Below are positions 53,736 through 64,000 of a stretch of DNA of 64,000 nucleotides, piece by piece; position 1 is the first letter of the stretch, and each line of letters opens with the position of its first letter. The stretch comes from Biomphalaria glabrata (Eukaryota; Mollusca; Gastropoda; Planorbidae). Below the pieces are notes generated by a model that saw only the letters and a list, made by a program, of their open reading frames with translations, was not told the origin of the DNA and searched no databases. The position numbers and the translations under genes are program-made. The stretch spans positions 20,620,042-20,684,041 of the forward strand of contig NC_074728.1 of the NCBI RefSeq assembly GCF_947242115.1. The letters run 5' to 3'.

Positions 53736-54654
53736 TGTATGTACTTTTCTATTTCTTTTTTTTTTAAAGAAAAATGTAAACTCTAGAATCTTTTTCTAAA
53801 GTTTTATGCCTTTATCGTTTCTAAATAAAAAAAAAACAACAAAAAAACAACAACTCAATGTTAAACAGAGCATAGAGGCAAAGAGTTCAAGAGCCACAAC
53901 AAAAACGTGCCAACTTATATTATAGACACTCGTGACAAGTATTGCTGAATTACTAAAAGGATGATGGGGAGGGGGAGTTGTGTAAGGGGAGAGAGAGAGA
54001 GAAGTGATATTCGAATTTTACCGGCAGTTCGAGGTAATAGATTCTAGTAAAAGAACGCCTAATAAATTTATGGTGGGGTGGGGGATAATTTTTTTATCAT
54101 TATATTGTTGTCAATAAGAAAAAAATGAGAAGGTTTCGTCGGAAAAATAAACAATATAGTCTGGAAACAAATCAACAGGCGTTGCGCAATAGGCCAACGT
54201 TAAGTTAATGCCTGACATACTGACATATCCCTAACACTCCCACTTGCCGTTAACGAAAAATACTCAAATTTAGCCAAATCAACGTGCGAAGACAGTGGGT
54301 AATGCTAGTAATTGATACAATTACGCACAACGTAGGCTTCGTTTTTAAAGAGGTAATTTTTATGTTTTACTAGTTTTAATTATTAATCGTATCTTGGTGT
54401 ATAACGAAGCCATTAAAATTAAATGATTTCATTTCGGTTAGATCAATCTTAAAATGTATAACCTATTCTCATGACTCCCTCAGTTCATATAACAAAGAAA
54501 AAAATTAAAACAGATTTTTTAAAAAGCTGAAATGTTTTTCAAAATAAATGAATATACAAGAGTAACACCGTGGCCTTTTTTTTATCTTAATATCTTAACT
54601 TCTTATTTTATTTTATTTTTATTTTATTTTATATTTACAGAGGATAATTATGTC

Positions 54655-55095
54655 CTACGCATTTCGTGTGTCAATATAGTCATAGATGTTAAGCAATTAC
54701 TTAAAATCTGTTAAGTCGTTTTGTTTTCCTGGCTGATTCAGGCAAACATAAAAAAAATTTTTAGCTTTTATATAGTGCTACTTTCATGCTCAGAGCGCTA
54801 TGGTCCAATCTCGTTTGTGGACCAGTGGGGGGGATGGGTGTATGGGAGAAGGTTTTTCGGTGCTGCCCTTTGGCGCTAGGTAAACATAACTCTGCCTGAG
54901 TAGGGTGTCGAACCTCGAGCCCCCTTCGTAGGTAGCCAAGCCAAGCCAAATTAAGGTGTACTTAGCCTCTCGACCACACTTACCACGCTTTCATTCACCA
55001 ATGGCACTAGAGAATAAGGAGCACTTGTACGAATTTGTTCTACCGTATGGAATAAGAAATTTGCTTCTATCCTTGTGTCTTTCTGGGCTAGAAAT
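54655..55095 (-). mobile_element. LINE 3' end interrupted by a SINE
   Basis: Minus: 55095-54990 carries AAATTTCTTATTCCATACGG and TACAAGTGCTCCTTATTCTC (the IPYGRTNSYKCSLFSSAI reading); 54750-54655 carries GCCTGAATCAGCCAGGAAAA and GCGTAGGACATAATTATCC. Together they equal one copy of the (GATAA)-tailed LINE 3' end, split by the SINE at 54760-54983. Confidence 0.78.
54760..54983 (-). mobile_element. SINE family A inserted in a LINE
   Basis: Minus: GTGTGGTCGAGAGGCTAAGT, GGCTTGGCTTGGCTACCTAC, GCTCGAGGTTCGACACCC, and 3' end GAGATTGGACCATAGCGCTC then TAGCACTATATAAAAGCTAA. Confidence 0.8.
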
Positions 55096-55537
55096 ATGGG
55101 AAATTTCAAAAGCTGAAACAACAATTAGTACCATTGTTGTTGTTTTTTGTATAGAGCTATCATTTGTAGTCAAAATCATTTAAGCCTTCAGCTGCTAATA
55201 TACTAATACTTCAAGGGCACATACATCGCCAAACAAAAAACACATCATATATCAATCAAACACAGCAGCCATCTCACGTAGAACTGTTGGAATTAGCCTT
55301 TCTATAACATATAAAATCCACAAAGACAATTAGCATCCATTTCACTGAAGCCCGATTCATTAATCGCTAGTTGTGTCATTAAATGTCACTGCCGTGACCA
55401 TGTGCATCTAATATGCCTCTGCGTCTATATTTTTACTGTTTTTTGATGTATAGCTAAGGTGGGCTACTGTGGTTTAGATTTTCCGTTTGTTTCATTAGTC
55501 AACGTTTCTCAACAATTACTGTGGTTATCGTGCCAAT

Positions 55538-55708
55538 GGACCGCATTCACCAATTGTAAACAGACTACATTTAGCCACGTGATAATATTGATAAAACAAT
55601 GAAAATTACGTATCACGTGACAGCCTTTATGTATTGCGTAATTTGTATAGAAGATATAGAGAACCACGTGGAAAAAGGTTGTTTGTTTACGATTGGTAAA
55701 TGAGGTCC
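55538..55708. mobile_element. MITE with long inverted ends, copy 2 (171 bp)
   Basis: Left GGACCGCATTCACCAATTGT, right (minus) GGACCTCATTTACCAATCGT. The interior runs in the opposite direction from copy 1: ATAATATTGATAAAAC follows the left end here and precedes the right end there. Contains CACGTGATA and TCACGTGACAG. Confidence 0.85.
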
Positions 55709-55719
55709 ATTAATATCTA

Positions 55720-56360
55720 TATTTCAACATACTTTTCATAGCTATTCCATATCAATGTGGCTAAGCTTCTTTAGGGCTTTTGTTCTCCCTAAACCTTTCT
55801 TTTTTTTAAAAATGTATGCCATTTCCCCTGTAACACCTAATATTGTGTTATACAAAAAGACACAGACGTATTTTTGGGGCTGGGAATAGCGAATCGTTAT
55901 TGTAGAATGTAGGTACTTATAAATGAAATTTATTTCCCTTCCTCTGCTTTATCTATATCTTTATTTTTCTACATTTATTCTCTCTTTCTTTCTTTCTTTT
56001 TTTTTCTCTCTATTTCTTTCTTTCTCTCTGTCTCTCTCTTTGGTTTTCTATGACCAGTTATTGATATTTTAGTATCTATCTCTCCGTTTTTCTCAGAAAA
56101 GCATATATATATATGACAGTTGTGGAACGCAGAGAGGGGTTATTGCTTTGCTGGCTAGATGTAAATCATGCAACCTTCACTTATAAAAAAACAAGCATAA
56201 TAATAGCACTACCTACCAGATATTTAAATGATCAACTATTCTTCCTGGTAAGATTTTTTTTTCTTACTTCCTTCATATGTATCTTATGTAACAGTGTTTA
56301 TAATATTTTCTAATCTAGATCCCAGATGTGTTAGTAGGTTGATAAAATGTGGCGTGTCCC
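55720..56360. other. Unassigned, with a T/C-rich tract at 55975-56045
   Basis: Pyrimidine-rich run CTTTCTTTCTTTCT-like; otherwise AT-rich without recognised genes. Confidence 0.35.
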
Positions 56361-56364
56361 TTTT

Positions 56365-56600
56365 GTAGCGGCTCCCCTAAGGAGAAAAGCCGCTATTAGG
56401 TTTGTGCAAAATGTCCGTCTGTCACACTCAGATCTCGAAAACTAGAAGAGAAATGAAAAATTAGATACGGCTTGAAACGTTTAGGCGCAACGACTACTTT
56501 TGATTTTCCAAAAGCAAACCGTTAAGTTTATAAAATTAATTATGCAAGAGATTTTTTCATAAAAATACACCAATTCTAAAACAATTACGTAAATGGGAGG
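56365..56600 (+). repeat. Repeat family E, copy 5
   Basis: TGTAGCGGCTCCCCTAAGGA, GAAAAGCCGCTATTAGGTTT, AAATGTCCGTCTGTCACACT, AGATCTCGAAAACTAGAAGA. Confidence 0.75.
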
Positions 56601-56939
56601 GATGCAATGTTAAATTATGTTAACAAAGGTATACAATTTTTGTTTGTGTATTTTCAATAACTAAGTCAAATATATTTATAAAATGTACAAGAAATGTTAA
56701 CAATAAATATAAATATTACTTAACGGTTTTCTGTCTGGTCAACTGTCTGCTAAAATTAACAGAAAACATTTATGTTTGTTTATAAAGACTGAGCATGCAC
56801 TTTGTAGGTAAATATTACGCACATTTTTTTTAATGGACTTTTTATGCAGCACCTTACTTGCAGTAGCGTGACAAGTATATACCATACGCAGTGCTAATAT
56901 TTCCTCAAAATTTTAAAATAATCAGATTTTATTTAGTTT

Positions 56940-57070
56940 TTGTTTAGTGCCCCTATCAGAAGAAAAGACGCTTATTTTGTGCGTTGTGTCTGTTTGTCGG
57001 TCTGTCCGTCAAGCTTAGATTAAAATAAAATAACAACACTAAAGGCTATTAAAATCTGATTTAACCTTTG
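56940..57070 (+). repeat. Repeat family E, copy 6
   Basis: GTGCCCCTATCAGAAGAAAA, GACGCTTATTTTGTGCG, GTCTGTTTGTCGGTCTGTCC. Diverged; a shorter piece is at 62165-62230. Confidence 0.6.
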
Positions 57071-57339
57071 ATGTTCCTTCAGAAATATTGCAATAGTTTG
57101 AGGCATCTATAATTGATTATTCCTGATGTTTTTATGAAAAAGAAATCAATGCCAACGCATGTTTGTTTGCTCTTCCAACATATATTACAGTTAAATTCCG
57201 TGCTTAAACGTTGTAAAAACAAATGATTAATCATATGTTGTTCTGTTGTTGTAAATAGCCTATAAATGCTAAATGACCATTTCGACTACCTTTGTAGCAC
57301 TTGTGCTTTGTGGCAAAACAAATAAAATTGTTAACGTTT

Positions 57340-57925
57340 TGAGCCACAGGTGAGAGCTGAGCTCTGGAGACCATGGTCAATGATCTGCTCAGCTAGCCCG
57401 ACTGTCCCGTTGATAGTGGCACTTTACCTCCTTAGGAACCCCATATATTACCCCGATAATGGATGCGACAGATTTGTCCTCTTGCTTGCTTCCCAGAGTA
57501 CGATACCTAGCCTTATAATGGCTTCCTGTAAGGAACGATTAGGCCAATAGAGTAGCAAAATATGTCCCTTGGAGTTCCTTAGATCTTTGTTCATTGAACG
57601 GGTTGGAGATTGAAAGACAGCTCCAACAAACATGGGACGAATCTACACGCGTTCCTTAAAGGACAGATTCATTAAAGGCGAGCCCCGCACGACTAGCGTG
57701 GTATAAGGAATGATAAATGGTGGGATCCCCGGTGTATTCGGCCTTCGGCCTAGTCTCTAGCCTGAGAGACCTTAGCTCCGAGTCACTGAAAACAGAGATG
57801 TGAAACAGGCATCTGCTTCGGCCTCTCCCAAACAGAACAGTTGTTTAGCCAGGCCCGCCCCGAAGGGAGCTTTTCATTTACAGGCCAGTTTCGGCTCAAA
57901 TCTCAACTATTACTAATCTCCATGG
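57340..57925 (+). other. GC-richer 580-bp block of unknown origin
   Basis: Clearly less AT-rich than its surroundings. Contains TTCGGCCTTCGGCC and CCCGCCCCGAAGGGAGC inverted motifs. Short frames such as MGRIYTRSLKDRFIKGEPRT do not identify it. Probably a transposon 5' part. Confidence 0.45.
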
Positions 57926-57959
57926 CTCTGTCCTGGGCTTTTTAAAATGTGTTATTTTT

Positions 57960-59400
57960 TATGAGAAACGAAACAAAGTTACATTTAAAAAATATCTACT
58001 TTGATTTAATAGTGTTTTAATGAAATACAAGTAAAATTTAAAAAAAAAAAAAAGATTAACGAGCGTAATAAAAATAAAATCAATATATGCTAAGTTTATT
58101 ATACAAAATATAATTGGTTGTTTGTAAAATGTAAACATTTGAAATAAACAGTATACAATATAATGCATTCTTAATTATTAATAAACAGTATACAATATAG
58201 TGCATTATTCAAATATAGTTATCTTTAAAAAAATCCATTCAAAAAGCTGTTTACTGAAAAAGTCTAGTCTTAAAACAACTATAGTGTATGTAATGTGAAT
58301 ATAAAGTCCAGTAAATTATTGAGGTATTAGCGGCCTGGTGGGAAAACATAGTGAGGAGGAACTCATGTACTACCTCACCCACATCTCCTGCTTTGTTACA
58401 TAGTAAGAATGAAATATCTTCCACATCCCAGGGCTGCCACAAAACCAATAAGAACACGTTTATTAATATCAGACCACTTTTAGCTTATAACCAAGACATT
58501 GACATCAATGTAGTTTCTAATTTTGTTGTCTTTTTGTTAAACAGGCCATTATAGGCGGTAAATTAGGGACTATGAGAACTCATTTCTGGTAATATACCAG
58601 TGACAATTTTTTTAATTATCACTTCTGAAGCTGCATGTGTTTCTAGTTAAACTCGAATGAGCGTATGCGTAAAAATAATAGTCTTTAACCAAAATCGAAA
58701 ATGAAAAGTGTTTAGACAAAAAATATAATTTAAGATAAAAGTTTTTAGACAAAATTGATTATAAAAAATAACAGTCTTTAGCCAAATAGAAAATAGATTT
58801 TTAAATGAATTATTTCATTTTTTTTTAATTAGCTTTCCTAGGTAGATATGTTTTGTTTTTGTATTTTCTTTGAAGGCCTATGTTTCTAATTCGGACAAAT
58901 GACATATGAGTGAAAAATGGTTTTCTATATCCGAATATGTGATCGACCTATAATATACATTCTGCTTTCATTATTTGTGTGTGTGTGTGTGTGTTACATA
59001 ATCAACCTTTACAGGTAGATTTACGTAACAAAATAATTAATAAAAGCAATAAGAACAATGATCTGAACGAATGTATTCACATAATATTAAAATCCTAGAA
59101 GCCATTGTAGTAAAAAAAAATTTTGTTTTCAGCTTATTGTCAGGTAACAAGACGTGGCAAGGTTTTACAAACTTTTACTTTCAGAATTAAGTCTCGAAAT
59201 AACTCTTTAGCTAAATATATTCCAGGGTGAGCAATAACTGAATCTAATTACACAATAACTGTAATCCAGAGTATTTGAGAAGGTTTACGAAGGTCTACAT
59301 AAGGAGAAAGCATTCCCATGACGAACTATGAAAGTTTTAAGCTTATTATTAATTAAACTATTTCTTTGGATTTGTGATTTAAACTAATACATGAACGTGT
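57960..59400. other. AT-rich stretch, no gene recognised
   Basis: Two overlapping frames at 58251-58554 (both strands) resemble no known family. A direct repeat AATAAACAGTATACAATATA occurs at about 58144 and 58181. Confidence 0.4.
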
Positions 59401-59410
59401 ATTCCATCTT

Positions 59411-59626
59411 ACACGGTGGCTGAGTGGTAAAGCGCTAGGTTTCCGAAACGAGGGGGTCTTGGGTTCAAATTATTGTGAAGACTTTTTTTTAAATTTCTGG
59501 ATTTGTAGGACGCCTCTGAGTCCACCCATCTATAATGGATACCATGAAATTAGTTGGGGGAAAGTACAGGTGGTTGATCGCTTTGCTGGCTACATTACAC
59601 CCTTATAAACCGTGGGTCATTGATTC
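59411..59626 (+). mobile_element. SINE family B copy
   Basis: ACACGGTGGCTGAGTGGTAA, AGCGCTAGGTTTCCGAAACG, GGACGCCTCTGAGTCCACCC, GGTGGTTGATCGCTTTGCTG. Confidence 0.75.
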
Positions 59627-59642
59627 AACACCTATTTACATA

Positions 59643-59835
59643 TGGTGCGGTGGCTGAGCGGTGAGGCTCTTGGCTTCCGAATTGAGGGTCCAGGTTTGAA
59701 TCCTGGTGAAGACCAGGGATTTTTAATTTCGGAATCTATGTTGGTCGTCTCTGAGTGGGTCACAGAAACATATGACCTTTACATCATCTGCACTATAGAT
59801 AGCAAAGTCTGAAAGGGGAACATTGCAAATGTACA
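59643..59835 (+). mobile_element. SINE family B copy, internally deleted
   Basis: TGGTGCGGTGGCTGAGCGGT, GGTTTGAATCCTGGTGAAGA, GATTTTTAATTTCGGAATCT, then a jump to the 3' part ACATCATCTGCACTATAGAT, AAGTCTGAAAGGGGAACATT. Tandem to the previous copy. Confidence 0.78.
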
Positions 59836-60369
59836 TATACCACACAGGCATTGGATGTTGACTATGGCCGTATTGGCTTTGTATTTCGGGGAGTACTTAA
59901 TGCACGCGTCACACTAATGAACTTTTCAATTAAAGGGTTTTAATTCATTGAATTTTCTTTCCATCTCATAGAAAGTAGATCTTGTACTATTTTCCATTTA
60001 TAAATCTAAAAATCTGTCACATATTTTAACTCTTTACCTCCGTAATTTATTTTCCACTATTGAACATATTTTGTTCCATTTTTCACATTTGTACATTCTA
60101 CCCTGTTATGATTAAACTTCAATAACATTTTTGTTGGTAATTAGAAAACTACTTTTGTTATAGAATTATACGAGAATGCATGATCGTTTTATATAATACA
60201 AATTCAAGTTTATAAAGCTAAAAATGGATTAAATTTAATGTCGTCAAATCAACGATGGTACCGTTGATTAGACGAGAAAGAGTTAACAGCAGATGATAGT
60301 TATATTCAATAAAATTGAAGTAAAGAGATCAAACTTAGGTCTATTCCGCCAGGCCACAGGACTTCTTTT

Positions 60370-60632
60370 CTATCTCAGGTCACCGATATCGCTCAACACT
60401 GAGGTCTTATCATCCACCAAGGAATCATCATTAGCTCTAAGAGCATCGGCGTTCTCTCTCCGCATGCGCTCGTACAAGTGGCGCATCCTCTCGAACCGAA
60501 TGAGCAGGGCCACGTGGCGGAGCATCAAAGACACCGCCCAGATCATCATCATGAGAGAGGCGGAGACCTGGCACGCGTACAGCGCTAGCCACAGGTCAAT
60601 GTTATCCGGGTCGCGGACCTTGAACACGAACT
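60370..60632 (-). CDS. Last exon of an unrecognised membrane-protein gene
   Basis: Acceptor ATTTCTTCCAG|AG, then 86 codons and TAG. The frame begins FVFKVRDPDNIDLW, runs into a hydrophobic segment (WLALYACQVSASLMMMIWAV and on through ALLI, roughly residues 12-42, enough for one long or two tight membrane passes), then a basic stretch RFERMRHLYERMRRENADAL, and ends in an acidic Ser/Asp-rich tail SVLSDIGDLR. GC and codon use are clearly higher than the surrounding AT-rich DNA, which supports real coding. Earlier exons must lie above 60.7 kb or outside the window. The next intron contains a triplicated GATA-bearing repeat. I do not recognise the family. The tail suggests a cytoplasmic C terminus. 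Confidence 0.7.
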
Positions 60633-60689
60633 CTGGAAGAAATGTTAAACAAAGTCATTTTTTCAACATTTTTTTTATTGATATGACAA

Positions 60690-61260
<571 letters not shown>

Positions 61261-61329
61261 TCCATGATATCTACATATATAAAAGATAGATACCATGTTT
61301 GTAATATATATAACTTCTGATCCGAATTT

Positions 61330-61660
61330 AAGACAGTGCGTCAACCCAGGGCCCTTACCGTCTAAAAAACTCAAAAATGTACTTTAGTTTAGACTAAAAT
61401 ATGAATATTATTAATTTTTTTTTTTTTGTAAAAGGAGGAAAATGAGACCAAACCTACAATTACTATATATCTTTTTGAATATGTCACACTTTTAGATATA
61501 AGTATTATTATTAATAAATGAATTTTATTGAAGCTTTCTAAAAGTGTATAGGTCTTCAGAAAATTCCTGCCCCAGGGGCTCAGCTTACTTAAATCCGGCC
61601 CTGTTGTTATTATCAATTATTATAGGTTTGTATTCTCACTTAAGTATTCCGTGTCATTTT
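61330..61660. other. Possible transposon terminus
   Basis: The minus strand at 61603 reads CAGGGCCGGATTTAAGTAAG, matching a plus-strand CAGGGTCGGATTTAAGCC at 18229. These look like ends of one element family, but no full copy was delimited. Confidence 0.35.
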
Positions 61661-61689
61661 TTTTTAAGACAGCTCGTCCTATTATGACC

Positions 61690-61945
61690 AGTGTGTCAAG
61701 AATCGCAGGATAAAGCAGATGATATAAAGGTTATCTGTTTCTGTGAACAAATGTTTAACGAGGGTATCATGTGGCCAGCACAACGACCAACCGCCTTTAC
61801 TTTTCCCCAACTAATGTTAGGTACCCATTAGTGCTAGGTGGACTCAGGGGTGCCCAGGGATCCCGGAATAAAAAAAAATTCCAGTCCTCCCCAGGGTTCG
61901 AATCCCCTGTTCAGAAGACAAACCGCTAAGCCACAACGCCTCTCA
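61690..61945 (-). mobile_element. SINE family B copy
   Basis: Minus: GAGGCGTTGTGGCTTAGCGG, GATTCGAACCCTGG-like B box region, GGCACCCCTGAGTCCACCTA, ATGGGTACCTAACATTAGTT, AACAGATAACCTTTATATCA. Confidence 0.78.
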
Positions 61946-62479
61946 AGAAGCGCCTACAACTAGATAATCCTGCCACAACTTTAATATTAAATATCCTTAG
62001 ACCCAAAGTGACATTCACATAACATGAGATTTACCGGCTAAAGCTTTCGTGAAAGGCTTCACTCTAGGGTCGTTAGGATTGAGACACATTGTTGCCTGGC
62101 CCGTCAGTCTGTTCAAACACGTTATTTGATATCATGAGAAAGTCACTTAATGTTTGTAAAAAAATGTCTGTCTTGGTCGTCTGTCTGTTTGTCGGTCTGT
62201 CACATTCAGATCTTAAAAAGATTTTAAAATCTGAATTTATGTTATTTACCAGCTAATAAAAGCCATACTTATTATTTGATAGGACGACCGAATGCCATGA
62301 GGGATCAGTTTGGCCAGCTTATATGAGGACAGCGTAACAGAGGGGCCTACCCACCCCGCGTGGTCTCCATAAAGATCAACTCAGGCGCCATTTCGCCCTT
62401 ACTAGCATAGAGGCCGCAGGACTCATAATTAGGCACAAAGAAAAACTCTTGTAGAAGAAAATACTAAAATAGACCCTCT

Positions 62480-62615
62480 TCTAAATTCATCATCTGTTCC
62501 TTGACTTTAGTCGTTGGGGTGCTGTGACAGTTCGCGTACCCAAAATCCCTCCACATTTTCCGGTCAGTGGCTGTTCTTAGCAAGTTATCAAGAGAGAGGC
62601 TGGTCCATTCTTTTA
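62480..62615 (-). mobile_element. LINE C-terminal fragment
   Basis: Minus reading KEWTSLSLDNLLRTATDRKM, WRDFGYANCHSTPTTK. The (N)VKEWTGLSLDxLLRTAxDRxxWR motif is the C-terminal end of a common invertebrate LINE family. Confidence 0.75.
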
Positions 62616-62814
62616 CATTTTACATTCTTCATTAGATGTGGACAAAATATATAGGTCACCTAGTCATGCTAAACAATGTTCTATTCTCAATCATCAGAAT
62701 CAAAGTCCTTTCCAATATTTTATTTCACTTCCACATGTTCACAGAATGGCAAACGGTCAACCTAAACAAGAAATTGTGTATTGTGATCTAACAGAAGTCA
62801 AGAGAGCTAATGGT

Positions 62815-63110
62815 CGTTCACTTTTAAGGTGTTGTATACAGATGTATGCAAACGCGACATGAAGCTTATAAAAATCGACATTAACAGTTGGGAAAAAGTG
62901 ACACTGGACAGGACTACATGGAGAGCGAGCATAAAGGAAGGGTCCCGCATTGCAGATACCATACACAACAGAGGTAATGAAGGGTGAAAGTGCAACAGCG
63001 CCTGGTGATTGCAGATGACCAACCTGTAACCGCAATTCTGTACCAAGGATTAGCCACTTTAGTCACACAAGACGTTGCAAAGGGAAAAGATTGCCTCTAG
63101 ACTCTTGATG
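62815..63110 (+). mobile_element. RTE-like LINE 3' fragment
   Basis: KRDMKLIKIDINSWEKVTLD, RTTWRASIKEGSRIADTIHN, GNEG, CNRNSVPRISHFSHTR-like zinc-finger remnant. Sister of the copy at 23900-24205. Confidence 0.75.
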
Positions 63111-63374
63111 ATGGAATGTTATGCCCCTTTCAGTAACCCACATAATAGTGTATATTACCTCCCTTTAAATGATACTGTATAGAGTCGGAAGAGTTGTGCC
63201 CATGCATAGGAAAGACTACTCTGGTAGCCAAGATGGCCGATTAAAGTTGTTATGATCTTAAATATTCGTATTTCAAGTTTGTGTACTTTCAACTATCTAT
63301 CGTAACAGCTCTAGAGACCAAAAAATGCCTCAAACACGGTGGATTTTATATCTCTTTTCACGCACAAGATTCGT

Positions 63375-63845
63375 TGTTCTATCTGTACTCACCCACAAGA
63401 TATGTTGTTCTATCTGTACTCACCCACAAGATATGTTGTTCTATCTGTACTCACCCACAAGATATGTTGTTCTATCTGTACTCACCCACAAGATATGTTG
63501 TTCTATCTGTACTCACCCACAAGATATGTTGTTCTATCTGTACCCACCCACAATATATGTTATTCTATCTGTACTCACCCACAAGATATGTTGTTCTATC
63601 TGTACTCACTCACAAGATTTGTTGTTCTATCTGTACTCACTCACAAGATATGTTGTTCTATCTGTACTTACCCACAAGATATGTTGTTCTATCTGTACTC
63701 ACCCACAAGATATGTTGTTCTATCTGTACTCACCCACAAGATATGTTGTTCCATCTGTACTCACCCACAAGATATGTTGTTCTATCTGTACTCACCCACA
63801 AGATATGTTGTTCTATCTGTACTCACCCACAAGATATGTTGTGAC
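63375..63845 (+). repeat. 31-bp minisatellite, about 15 copies, open in all three plus frames
   Basis: Unit CTCACCCACAAGATATGTTG plus TTCTATCTGTA. Units are nearly identical. Because 31 is not a multiple of 3, each reading frame cycles through all three, yet none meets a stop, giving three parallel frames of 179-200 codons. Confidence 0.95.
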
Positions 63846-64000
63846 CGATCCACTCCTCGTTGGTGTACATCCTTGTAAGCTTATTAACATGTGGCAAAGT
63901 CATTTCAATTCTTCTATCTTTCTGTAGTGTCAAGAAAAAAAGAAATTCGCGAACATTTATATTGAAAGAAACAGCATCAATTGTTTTTCAATCATGACTA

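Noticed and set aside
58251-58554. Overlapping 67-68-codon frames on both strands as an exon
   Set aside because: Neither has good splice sites or a recognisable motif; composition fits chance or old transposon sequence.
63281-63927. Three parallel 180-200-codon frames as a repetitive protein gene
   Set aside because: All three frames are open through the same 31-bp repeat, so openness is not evidence of coding.

Overview
The window is eukaryotic: spliced genes, GT-AG introns, AT-rich DNA, very many microsatellites, and tRNA-headed SINEs, LINE 3' ends and short inverted-repeat DNA transposons. The repeat mix (SINEs with a shared body, RTE-like and CR1/Jockey-like LINEs, hAT-like MITEs, repeats with runs of GTCC/GTCT) looks most like a gastropod mollusc, possibly a freshwater pulmonate. 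That is an inference from family resemblance, not a proven identification.

The clear host content is on the minus strand. Two neighbouring protein kinase genes run head to tail. Kinase A occupies 21119 down to 8610: seven coding exons, 270 residues, a kinase domain and almost nothing else. Kinase B occupies at least 53018 down to 35824: seven exons match kinase A one for one, and one or more exons upstream add a lysine-rich N-terminal leader. All six shared introns have the same positions and phases (0,0,2,0,0,0), two shared exons have identical lengths (101 and 114 nt), and both proteins carry DLG instead of DFG and SPQ instead of APE. They are tandem duplicates of a NEK-like serine/threonine kinase. 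A third minus-strand gene is represented only by its last exon (60632 to 60370), which encodes a membrane segment and a charged tail; I do not recognise it.

Almost everything else is repeats. 1-8600 (beyond the 3' end of kinase A) holds a SINE, a 22-bp minisatellite, a 1.3-kb 15-bp minisatellite and a hAT-like MITE. The introns of kinase A (8.7-21 kb) hold a LINE split by a hAT-like MITE with a perfect 8-bp target duplication, a Jockey/CR1-like LINE copy on the minus strand, a SINE and a 400-bp purine/pyrimidine tract. The gap between the kinases (21.1-35.8 kb) holds LINE 3' ends, a 1.7-kb hAT-like element, and a 2-kb element with inverted ends inserted in an AT microsatellite. The introns of kinase B hold another hAT-like element with a perfect 8-bp duplication, a fossil LTR-retrotransposon gag piece next to a LINE piece, and SINEs. 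49-64 kb holds a cruciform-prone inverted repeat, 18-bp and 31-bp minisatellites, two copies of a long-TIR MITE and nested SINE/LINE insertions.

I found no rRNA, functional tRNA, CRISPR or operon structure. The best biological signal is the kinase pair. The richest unexplained structure is in the minisatellites and the transposon nests. All calls were read by eye; splice sites are predictions.
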